From positions 1 through 49,628 of the forward strand of contig JAFSCU010000039.1 of assembly GCA_017436575.1 (NCBI GenBank): 49,628 nt of DNA, read 5' to 3'. Numbering within the stretch: the first letter of the stretch is position 1; each line of letters opens with the position of its first letter. Shown here in pieces: positions 15,901-21,787 of this stretch. A program made the translations under genes and the position numbers. This DNA comes from Oscillospiraceae bacterium. Its GTDB lineage: Bacteria > Bacillota > Clostridia > Oscillospirales > Ruminococcaceae. The notes under the pieces were generated by a model, which did not search any database, was not told where the DNA came from, and saw only the letters and a program-made list of their open reading frames with translations.

Positions 15901-16837
15901 CAACAGCATTACTGTGCTTTCACGAAATACACCGGCAGAGGATTTCATCTTTGAAGAAAAGATATTCATTGATAATGGCTGGTGCTGGACTGCCTGTCAG
16001 GGCAGGGGAGACAGGCTGTACATCGGCTGCGGCAATTCGGTTTACCTGTATGCTGACGGTCGCCGGGAAATGGTGGCACAATACAGAAATAAGGTGGAAA
16101 GCCTGTACTGGGCAGAGGATGAAGACATGTTGTATGTGGCCACAGGAAACAGTGTAAAAGAACTGGATACAGGCAGAAATCACTCTGAAACAAAGACAAC
16201 GGTGCTGAAAAACCGTCCTCTTACCTTTGAAATAAGTAGTAAAGGGCTGCTGGTGGGCACCACATCAGCTGAAAAAGACAAAGCGGTGATTTATAGTCTG
16301 CAGGGCAAAAAGCCTGCAGAGGTAAAAACATCAGAAACAGCCGGCTGGTACAGAAGCCTGCAGAATACAGGCGGCGGGTTTGTTGCGGCTGGCCTGTACA
16401 ACGGAAACTCACATTATTCTGTTGTGTATTCTGACAGCTTTTCGGAAAAATATATACTTTCAGGGCATACAGGCTATACCACCTGTGCAAAGCTGGTTTC
16501 ACAAGGAGAAAACATTGTCTTTGCCAGTTGTAGTTATGACGGCACCGTTAACTTGTACGCTGTAAACAGTGAAAGTGAAAAAACACTGCAGCCATACAAA
16601 ACAATACCGTTTGACAATGGCAGGGTGTATGATATAGCTGTGGACGATACAACCATATATGCCTGCGCAGAAGACGGCAGTGTGTACAGAATTGACACAG
16701 AAACAGGGGACAGAAGTATGCTGTATCACAATACTGACCTGTGGATAAGCCGCAGCGACCTGGAAAACCTGTACACGGACAGCAAAATTTCTGCAAATAC
16801 ACTTGAGGCACTGAAAACAATGAAGAATAAAATATAA
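12986..16837 (+). CDS. NACHT/STAND ATPase with C-terminal beta-propeller
   Basis: A 1283-residue multidomain protein. Residues 1-230 form an unknown N-terminal region, the place where STAND proteins carry their effector. Residues ~236-450 are the NTPase: Walker A QQGGAGKTTLL (Lys249) and Walker B ITLFIDGINEA (Asp323), the latter typical of NACHT. A helical STAND-like arm follows to ~590. Residues ~600-1270 are repeated beta strands of WD40/PQQ type, with one clear WD40 unit near residue 1160 (LSGHTGYTTCAKL then SCSYDGTVNLYAV). STAND ATPases with propeller sensors are used in antiphage defence (Avs-like) and in signalling; the propeller would sense and the N-terminus act. Monocistronic, ending at a 15-base-pair terminator. 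The defence role is inference from architecture. Confidence 0.82.
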   Translation: MEKYFVGTQSFSAKKFVFDNLVVAAGGKNNNREVTAFLNQWDRNNVIFFTDENSERQINGTKSKFAGYFTGAKDEKWVKTRYTDKNKKYHSLASLADSLVDYLQEDADFYGLLSTVADGLAVMKTEANHTGYEEKGYRPQVLDELTEYITAQLAECGKSGQRRKREVYARGAVAVLTYFVSNGMTFMKTEERIAPGMEKYLDALPARVPHYDDRLVCYLHYDGGQRTLEYVAYREKYIFVHAQQGGAGKTTLLVETARNLASKGKKTVFIQGKKVDRAPEKGNFLIGQIAEMCDDWRQLAEMTNPFAVIKKRGINQNITLFIDGINEATAAGQKRLLEEIIDLQARTAVAIVVSSRYEHSLLEKTGFCRVELASLAPEKILGGTKLEQYLKTDRELQEYLKKPMFLAEYMAPDCTSVRLADLIEKRHIRDVEKAGGDKDILTAYLAAFVHSTYREKGRQMYFTKQQLDRFVAENPSGNNTEYVYQQICSIWSAEGQTVAYPHENIRDWLIANNIAAEIADNRDCYATVTQFFSGDVVYPRFVKKLVKELADGGKVMECLREYSLSPQQWHSDKTAATTGIMAGIFGAEYGLHQLNLTAFRFDRPVADVYLYDSKVSDYTFNKNDMTSAVFALEWDENREQLYAVTRNAVIVYDKKLKQLAATDFGGNGRHIVYSRQDRENIAFVTADRQAYIYNKQAGTVSRVLEDRQVYAVAPCAGGFVVGARGSVAIIRGADIRWTDIETEFPAIPAEVVGGRIVYGTGTEIRMTDGKTDRLLWSAQQLVVAHRAVLDDMEISRIVSDGPGRYFVMLRKPGVTLLCHVSVMAGADSRSYVIALLDGRDQGEDEKEKSSLMGTVSIDSMKFNDIKKDGEYLWCGQNTGYIFVYRRIEGVWKFCDCIKSLGGKFGESVESLCRFDNRLAAALSSRSLVLLDVAAAGGDIILTESQVVKGSNIGVRRLVLSRDRLKMYSINFNNSITVLSRNTPAEDFIFEEKIFIDNGWCWTACQGRGDRLYIGCGNSVYLYADGRREMVAQYRNKVESLYWAEDEDMLYVATGNSVKELDTGRNHSETKTTVLKNRPLTFEISSKGLLVGTTSAEKDKAVIYSLQGKKPAEVKTSETAGWYRSLQNTGGGFVAAGLYNGNSHYSVVYSDSFSEKYILSGHTGYTTCAKLVSQGENIVFASCSYDGTVNLYAVNSESEKTLQPYKTIPFDNGRVYDIAVDDTTIYACAEDGSVYRIDTETGDRSMLYHNTDLWISRSDLENLYTDSKISANTLEALKTMKNKI

Positions 16838-16840
16838 TTA

Positions 16841-16874
16841 ACACACCCCATCCGGTTATCCGGATGGGGTGTGT
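16841..16874. terminator. Bidirectional terminator between convergent genes
   Basis: A perfect 15-base-pair inverted repeat (ACACACCCCATCCGG with its complement) around TTAT, between the NACHT gene and the HAD gene. The T-tail is poor, so termination efficiency is uncertain. Confidence 0.75.
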
Positions 16875-16878
16875 TCTG

Positions 16879-17616
16879 CTACTTGTTTTCTTCATAGAGA
16901 AGCTGCAGTTTGATGCTTTTTATTGCTCTGGCTACATCTTTTTCAGTCAACCCTGTATTCTTATCTGTGATAATCAGGCTGCCAAAGCTCTCTGGTTTTT
17001 CCCATAAATCACTGAAGAACTGCCCGGGGTCGTCGTCCAGCACCACAAAGGCTTTTACCCTGTTTTCAATCATCCAGTCCGCAATTTCCTCCTCTCTTAT
17101 GTTGGCATGACCTGTTTTTGAGTAGATTTGCAGTTCTGCCTGCGCGAATGATTCTTCAATCAATCTGCCGGCTTCGGTATTTGTCTGCTGCCAGTAATCG
17201 CGCCAGTAGGTAGTTAACACTATGGCACCGCCTGTGGCGTCTGCCAGTTGTTTCAGCAGCTTCATTTTTTCAGGGTCAAGCCAGTGAGTGTTGGTTCTTT
17301 TTTCAGGAATCAACACACCGTCAAAGTCTGTAAAAATAACCACATCAGGGCCGATTTTTGCATCAGAGCGGATAATATTTATTGCTTCGTTATACATAGC
17401 TTCAATTGAATCCAGCGGCAGGTCGTAAACTATATCGTTAAGGAGTGACTGCATTTTTTCTTTCGGTGTATTGTCATCAAAAGAGAGCACAGGCACTCTG
17501 GCTCCAACTGACTGGATTGTAAAGGCCAGCAGGCGTTGCAGCTGATGCTGTGTCAGCTGGAAATTGATTACTCCTGCCAGACCGTCTCTCATTCTGATGT
17601 ATGAAATTTTTTTCAT
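16879..17616 (-). CDS. HAD-superfamily protein of the RNA-repair-associated type
   Basis: A 245-residue protein. Residues ~92-245 form a HAD hydrolase domain: motif I FTDFDGVLI (Asp97 nucleophile, Asp99 acid/base), motif II VLTTYWR near Thr135, and the acidic motif IV VVLDDDPG (Asp194-196). Short cap-less HAD domains with the TYWR motif resemble the HAD domain of 'Swiss Army Knife' RNA repair proteins, a family statement from memory. The first ~90 residues are unknown. It lies 15 bases after the sigma factor gene with AAAGGAGATATATA in between, so it is co-transcribed with it. Possible job: phosphatase acting on nucleic acid ends. Confidence 0.75.
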   Translation of the reverse strand: MKKISYIRMRDGLAGVINFQLTQHQLQRLLAFTIQSVGARVPVLSFDDNTPKEKMQSLLNDIVYDLPLDSIEAMYNEAINIIRSDAKIGPDVVIFTDFDGVLIPEKRTNTHWLDPEKMKLLKQLADATGGAIVLTTYWRDYWQQTNTEAGRLIEESFAQAELQIYSKTGHANIREEEIADWMIENRVKAFVVLDDDPGQFFSDLWEKPESFGSLIITDKNTGLTEKDVARAIKSIKLQLLYEENK

Positions 17617-17631
17617 AATATATATCTCCTT

Positions 17632-18525
17632 TCAGGCTGCATAATTACAGAGGAAGTTGTGGAAATCATCGTTTTTCAGTATCTTTACCGCATTTATATA
17701 AGCATAATGAATCTGACGGGCAGTTTTGCCTAGGGCTTTTGCAATTTCTGTGTCTGTCATCATAATGCCGTCCAATATGCCCAGTTTCATAACCACAACG
17801 TTGTACTGCAGGGTGGAAAGACAGCTTTTCAGCTGATTATGCAGAGTAATACGGTTGATGATTTCTTCTTCCAGTCTTTCGTTGGAGTCCAGTTCATCCT
17901 GTAATGTGCGGTCTTTGTCATCGCTTTCATTACCTACAGGTTTGTCCAGGGAAATTGTTTTGATGCGGTTTAACAGGGTGTATGCCTTTATCACTTCTTT
18001 TTCTGAAAGATCAGTGCCGGCCATAACTTCTTCCACATCAGGTGACATACCGTTTTCAGCGCGGTAAATACTGTCAAATCTTTCCACATTGAAAACTGCC
18101 CAGCGCTTGTCTTCCGGCAGTCTGATGTCAGTAGCTGCTGAAATTGCTTTTTTAATAGTCTTTTCAATGCAGCTTGTGGCGTATGTAGACAGGGCATAAC
18201 CTTTGTCCGGGTCATAATTGTCCACCGCACGGATAAGAGCCTGGTTGCCGAGGGCAATTCTGTCCATAAAGCTGATAAGGGTGTTGTCGTTGAATTTGTG
18301 TGCAACAGCCACCACCAGGCGCAGATTGTGGACAATCAGTTTTTCTCTGGCGGCTTTGTCGCCGTTTTTTGCCTGTCTGGCCAGACTGTTCTGGTCTTTC
18401 AGCAATTCAAAACCGCTGATATCCTTCATATACTGTTTAGAGAGATAGTCTTCGTCAAATATAATATCTTTGTCTGTGGTGTTTTCCTGCTTGAATACGC
18501 CTGTTTCATAAATTTTTGCTGCCAT
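17632..18525 (-). CDS. Plasmid-encoded sigma-70 family factor
   Basis: A 297-residue sigma factor that would direct RNA polymerase to a special promoter set. Region 2 is clear: NLRLVVAVAHKF, SFMDRIALGNQALIRAVDNYDP, then YALSTYATSCIEKTIKKAI. Region 3 contains LSEKEVIKAYTLLNR and SLDKPVGNE, and region 4 (DTEIAKALGKTARQIHYAY) is the -35-binding HTH. Region 1.1 is absent, as in group 2/3 factors. I start it at ATG 18525 behind GAGGAGAAAG, not at the upstream ATG 18579. The region 2.4 helix has Cys-Ile-Glu-Lys where housekeeping factors have Trp-Trp-Ile-Arg, so promoter recognition probably differs. Candidate targets are the unusual promoters near 20040-20811. Confidence 0.85.
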   Translation of the reverse strand: MAAKIYETGVFKQENTTDKDIIFDEDYLSKQYMKDISGFELLKDQNSLARQAKNGDKAAREKLIVHNLRLVVAVAHKFNDNTLISFMDRIALGNQALIRAVDNYDPDKGYALSTYATSCIEKTIKKAISAATDIRLPEDKRWAVFNVERFDSIYRAENGMSPDVEEVMAGTDLSEKEVIKAYTLLNRIKTISLDKPVGNESDDKDRTLQDELDSNERLEEEIINRITLHNQLKSCLSTLQYNVVVMKLGILDGIMMTDTEIAKALGKTARQIHYAYINAVKILKNDDFHNFLCNYAA

Positions 18526-18606
18526 AATCTTTCTCCTCGTCTGTATTTTTTCTGATGTCATTTTACTTAATTTCAGCATCAGGAACTATGTAAAAACGAG
18601 GGTGTT

Positions 18607-18647
18607 TTTTTGTAAAAAAATACAAAACGGCCGTTTTTTTACAAAAA
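18607..18647. promoter_or_regulatory. Nested inverted repeat before the sigma gene
   Basis: TTTTTGTAAAAAAA (18607-18620) and its exact complement (18634-18647) flank a 13-base centre holding AACGGCCGTT. Located between the zinc-ribbon stop and the sigma start codon, it could be an operator or an attenuator. Confidence 0.55.
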
Positions 18648-18665
18648 CAGGCTTTTGTCAGAAAA

Positions 18666-18764
18666 TTACCGGTTATTCAGCACTATACCGCAGACAGGAC
18701 ATAGATGGGGCTTTTTGTTTTTGTTGCAGACAAACTTGCCGCAGCTGCAGAAAAACAGTTCCAT
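18666..18764 (-). CDS. 32-residue zinc-ribbon protein
   Basis: A very short gene with a near-perfect AAAGGAGG site ten bases before its ATG. The product has two metal-binding knuckles, FCSCGKFVC and LCPVCG, the layout of a rubredoxin-type zinc ribbon, in a chain of only 32 residues. Such mini-ribbons can bind nucleic acid or a protein partner. It lies between the membrane protein and the sigma factor on the same strand and could modulate the latter; this is inference from position. Confidence 0.75.
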   Translation of the reverse strand: MELFFCSCGKFVCNKNKKPHLCPVCGIVLNNR

Positions 18765-18878
18765 ACGTTTACCTCCTTTCACAAGTAAAAGTACAGAAGT
18801 GGTACGCCTGTATTTTATCGGGATTTTACAGGATAATGACAAAAGGGCAGCGTATGCTGCCCTATGGGTATGCTGTTG

Positions 18879-20009
18879 TCAGTAAGTTGATTTCAGATAT
18901 GGGTCTTCAGGTGATTTCTCAGGCAAACTGGCTGCATGGAATTTCTCAAGCTGCTGCAATACTTTTCGTATCGGGCCGGCATGGTAGGCACGTTCCGGCT
19001 CGTAAAGGTCGAAGATATATTCACTTTCTAAAGATATGCCTCCAAAGATGTTGCTTACCATCATACCGTAATAATAATCTTCTGCTATTTCAGAAACATA
19101 ATTCATAAAACTTTCAGCCAGCACATTGTCAATTGTATCCAGCAATTTTACCTGCTTGTCAGATAGTGTTTCAGGATAAACTGTAATGATAAAGCTGGCA
19201 TCATGTTTTTTTACAAATCCTGTAAACTTTTCAATAAAATCCTGCAGAATTGTTCCTGTCCGTTTACCCACATTGTCAAATACAAACACTATGTTTTTAT
19301 ATCCCAGATGGTTTATCAGCCTGTGGAATTCCCCAGCGGTCATTTCGCTGTCAAAAACAGACTGCAGCATTGTGTAAAGCTGCTTTTCAAAGGCTTTGCC
19401 CTGTATGTATGCAGAGGCATCAAACACAAAAATTTCTTTATCGCACTGTTTTACAGCCTTTGCGGTATCCTCTTTGTCCATAGACAGACTGCTGTAAAGG
19501 CTGTTAGCCATAATCGTACCGCCTTTTTCCCTGAAAGTCTCGCTGTTTCGGCAGAGCATTTTCAGGTGGGTGGTCAGGCCGTCTCCGCTTCTGGCACACA
19601 CTACACGGCGCAGCTGTGGACAGAATTCAAAATCAGTGTTTGTCTGTATATAATCTGTGCCGGTATTTTCTGCTAATATGGCAAGGTTTCCTTTGAATTC
19701 ATCAATGTCAACACTTTTGATATCTTTCAGCGGCCACAGCACCTGTTTTGGTTTGATATACACAGATGACTGATTGTGTTTGGTTTCATCATCACCAGTA
19801 TATTCTTCAGCCCAGTCTGCCAGATTATTTCTGTAATACCACAGGGCATCTTCCGCATTGTCTTTTTTTGTGTAAATCAGCCAGATAATCACACCGGCCA
19901 TTGCTGCTATTGTAAGTATCACAGGCAGGACAGACCGCAGAAAGGACACACTGTCCAGTAAGAAAAGGTAAAGGTCCGGGGCCACACGCCATAATTGTTG
20001 CATTTTCAT
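18879..20009 (-). CDS. Membrane-anchored protein with a decayed P-loop domain
   Basis: A 376-residue protein of no recognised family. One membrane helix spans residues ~27-46 (SVLPVILTIAAMAGVIIWLI), with the rest probably cytosolic because KKD follows the helix. The soluble part reads like a P-loop NTPase that lost its lysine: ARSGDGLTTH at 139-147 stands where GxxxxGKS/T would be, and hydrophobic strands ending in Asp (IFVFDAS, Asp197; IVFVFDN, Asp245) stand where Walker B and a sensor would be. It may bind but not hydrolyse nucleotide. GGAGG precedes the ATG. It heads a minus-strand series with the zinc ribbon, sigma factor and HAD protein, although gaps of 110-140 bases may hold extra promoters. 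Confidence 0.6.
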   Translation of the reverse strand: MKMQQLWRVAPDLYLFLLDSVSFLRSVLPVILTIAAMAGVIIWLIYTKKDNAEDALWYYRNNLADWAEEYTGDDETKHNQSSVYIKPKQVLWPLKDIKSVDIDEFKGNLAILAENTGTDYIQTNTDFEFCPQLRRVVCARSGDGLTTHLKMLCRNSETFREKGGTIMANSLYSSLSMDKEDTAKAVKQCDKEIFVFDASAYIQGKAFEKQLYTMLQSVFDSEMTAGEFHRLINHLGYKNIVFVFDNVGKRTGTILQDFIEKFTGFVKKHDASFIITVYPETLSDKQVKLLDTIDNVLAESFMNYVSEIAEDYYYGMMVSNIFGGISLESEYIFDLYEPERAYHAGPIRKVLQQLEKFHAASLPEKSPEDPYLKSTY

Positions 20010-20038
20010 ATAATATACCTCCGTGGCTTATTGAATAC

Positions 20039-20104
20039 ATTATACCTGATTTTTTGCAGGAATCGACACTTGTTTGTCAGAAAGCGGGGCAAAACAGATA
20101 AAAT
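20039..20104. promoter_or_regulatory. Divergent promoter pair, 20009(-) and 20131(+)
   Basis: Plus strand: TTGTCA (20074), 19 bases, TAAAAT (20099), with AAAACAGATA covering the -10. Minus strand: TGTCGA (20068-20063), 18 bases, TATAAT (20044-20039). The plus-strand site matches the one at 20781-20811 closely, including the unusual 19-base spacer. Confidence 0.5.
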
Positions 20105-20130
20105 TATACATGGAAAAAGGAGGTGTGTTT

Positions 20131-20736
20131 ATGAACAGCATAGAAACAGGTATGAATATTATGGAGTTTGTGCAGGAAGATGGAAGCAGAGTTGACAGTG
20201 TGGAATTTATGGCAGGTAAATACATTCAGAGCTGGAGAACCAGAATCCGGCAGGATTACAAGCTGAACACAGTGACCGTCACGGTGTATTCAGAACATAA
20301 GCTGAACAGCGAAGGAAATTTATATGTTTCCTGGTACTGCAATTGTATCATGAATGTTTTTTCAAGATTCAGAGTGGGAGTGGACGGCCGGGGCTATTTT
20401 TATGCTCAGCTGGATGAAAGCATAAAGCATGAACCTCTCACTGTGAAGCAGATAAGGAATATGGTTGGCAGTTGCATAACAATTATGGATTGTTATCTGC
20501 CGGTGGTTGAAAAAATTTCAGAGTTGAAACATATTACCTATATTGAAGGAGACCCGAAGATGAAGTATACAGATTATAGCATTACCAGAAAAATCAACGA
20601 TATGATGGCCCGCCTGGAAGACCATATGGAAGAGGTGAAAGAAAATTGGGATGTGGACAAAGACGGCGAAATGCCTCAAGATGAAGAATGTGAAAACTGG
20701 GCATACTATGACGAGGATGGTTTTTATGATGAATAA
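20131..20736 (+). CDS. Hypothetical protein
   Basis: A 201-residue protein of unknown function. The first half is beta-rich (TVTVTVYSEHK, LYVSWYCNC, RGYFYAQLDE), the second half helical, and the tail is strongly acidic (DEECENWAYYDEDGFYDE). There is no signal peptide or membrane helix. The start at 20131 is fixed by AAAGGAGGTG; an upstream in-frame ATG at 20074 overlaps the promoter. It has its own terminator. The protein lies between the sigma operon and the repeat-protein region. Confidence 0.7.
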   Translation: MNSIETGMNIMEFVQEDGSRVDSVEFMAGKYIQSWRTRIRQDYKLNTVTVTVYSEHKLNSEGNLYVSWYCNCIMNVFSRFRVGVDGRGYFYAQLDESIKHEPLTVKQIRNMVGSCITIMDCYLPVVEKISELKHITYIEGDPKMKYTDYSITRKINDMMARLEDHMEEVKENWDVDKDGEMPQDEECENWAYYDEDGFYDE

Positions 20737-20739
20737 AAC

Positions 20740-20757
20740 GCAGGCAGAAATGCCTGC
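20740..20757 (+). terminator. Terminator after the 201-residue hypothetical gene
   Basis: GCAGGCA, GAAA loop, TGCCTGC, then TTTCG and a short T-run. Confidence 0.65.
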
Positions 20758-20780
20758 TTTCGTGATTTTTATATGGAATT

Positions 20781-20811
20781 TTGTCACTTTAATGGAAAAA
20801 ACAGATATAAC
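20781..20811 (+). promoter_or_regulatory. Promoter of the 138-residue gene
   Basis: TTGTCA (20781), 19 bases, TATAAC (20806), with AAAAACAGATA across the -10. It shares layout and sequence with the plus-strand promoter at 20074-20104, which suggests the same, perhaps non-housekeeping, sigma factor. Confidence 0.5.
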
Positions 20812-20855
20812 ATATATAACAATATGCAGCAGGAAAGCGAAAAAGGAGAATTATT

Positions 20856-21272
20856 ATGAAAGTACTTTTTGATACAGACGAAATCCGCGCAGAAATCATA
20901 CTTACAGAAGAGGAAAACGAAGATGCAGAGAAAGCTGTACAATCACTTATCTTTGGTCTGGCAACTATAGCATTTTCTTTTATGAAAGAAAACATACTAT
21001 CAAAAAATTATGAAGAAACAAAAAGCTTTGTAGTTGATATGTTTTCTGAAATACTGAATATGATGATAGAAAAAGATAGAGAGCATACATTGGCCAGAGC
21101 CGGCAGCGCAGACAGGGAACTGGAAGATATGGTGGCTGAACTGCGAAGAATGATGACAGGCGGACCATTCAGTGAGGAAGAAATTGACAACTTTCTTGAC
21201 TTGATTATAAGAACCGGCAGTGTTGAAGAAGCCATACGGTTCCTTATGGGCCTGGAGGATGAAGAAGAATAA
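20856..21272 (+). CDS. Hypothetical acidic helical protein
   Basis: A 138-residue acidic protein, probably all helix, with no recognised family. The C-terminal ~40 residues (GPFSEEEIDNFLDLIIRTGSVEEAIRFLMG) look like two packed helices and are partly duplicated in the fragment at 21325-21438. AAAGGAG precedes the ATG. Role unknown; it follows the 201-residue hypothetical gene and shares its promoter type. Confidence 0.7.
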   Translation: MKVLFDTDEIRAEIILTEEENEDAEKAVQSLIFGLATIAFSFMKENILSKNYEETKSFVVDMFSEILNMMIEKDREHTLARAGSADRELEDMVAELRRMMTGGPFSEEEIDNFLDLIIRTGSVEEAIRFLMGLEDEEE

Positions 21273-21324
21273 CCTATGAACACAAAAGCAGAAGCATGGC
21301 TGTACACAGAAATGCAGACAAAGA

Positions 21325-21438
21325 ATGGACAGTGGCTCTTTTGGCGCGGAAGATATTGAACTTTTTCTTGATGTTACTATGAGATGTGGCGGTGTGAAAG
21401 AAGCTATAGGCTTGCTTCTGGACAGAGATTTTAAATAG
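21325..21438 (+). pseudogene. 3' fragment duplicated from the 138-residue gene
   Basis: This open stretch reads MDSGSFGAEDIELFLDV, then TMRCGGVKEAIGLLLDRDFK and a stop. It parallels the end of the preceding gene (GPFSEEEIDNFLDL, then GSVEEAIRFLMG). No ribosome binding site precedes it, and the sequence just upstream (from 21276) is in another frame, so it looks like the broken remains of a tandem paralogue. Confidence 0.65.
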
Positions 21439-21452
21439 GAACAGGGTAGATA

Positions 21453-21490
21453 AAAACGGGAACAGACTGATTACAGTCTGTTCCCGTTTT
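21453..21490. terminator. Bidirectional terminator
   Basis: A perfect 17-base-pair stem (AAAACGGGAACAGACTG at 21453 and its complement ending in TTTT at 21490) with an ATTA loop. The A and T runs make it work on both strands. Confidence 0.9.
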
Positions 21491-21606
21491 TATCTTTGTT
21501 TTTTGTCATACAGCAGGATTTGTTGCTGTTATTGGTCTTTGTACAACTGCTCCAGAAAGGCGTTCCATTCGCTGTCCATATGGGTAAAATGGCTCGCAAC
21601 GCTGTT

Positions 21607-21785
21607 TTATGTGGAAGATACCGGCTTTTTCCAGTATACAAAACTGCTTGTAAATTTTTTGATTGTTTTGTAATTGAAAGTAACGGCAATACCGGACATG
21701 GAAGGGCCGTTGCGATAAACATATACAGGATAGCCGTTTTACGGGGCGCTGCTTGCCATAGAGCTTTTGTTGTTCAAATTGTCAC
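21607..21785 (-). pseudogene. Decayed copy of the last FxW repeat unit
   Basis: Read on the minus strand it encodes YPVYVYRNGPSMSGIAVTF, then NYKTIKKFTSSFVYWKKP and a stop. This is the second half of unit 10 of the adjacent repeat protein (YPVYVYRKGPSLYDIAVTS, NYKTIKKFTSSFAYWKKP). About 155 bases align with 21902-22060 with only scattered differences. It has no start and directly follows the intact gene, so it is a tandem-duplication remnant. Confidence 0.85.
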
Positions 21786-21787
21786 TA

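Noticed and set aside
18602-19108. Plus-strand open frame of 168 codons
   Set aside because: It is antisense to the zinc-ribbon gene and the membrane-protein gene, with no ribosome binding site and basic, Cys-rich random-looking composition.
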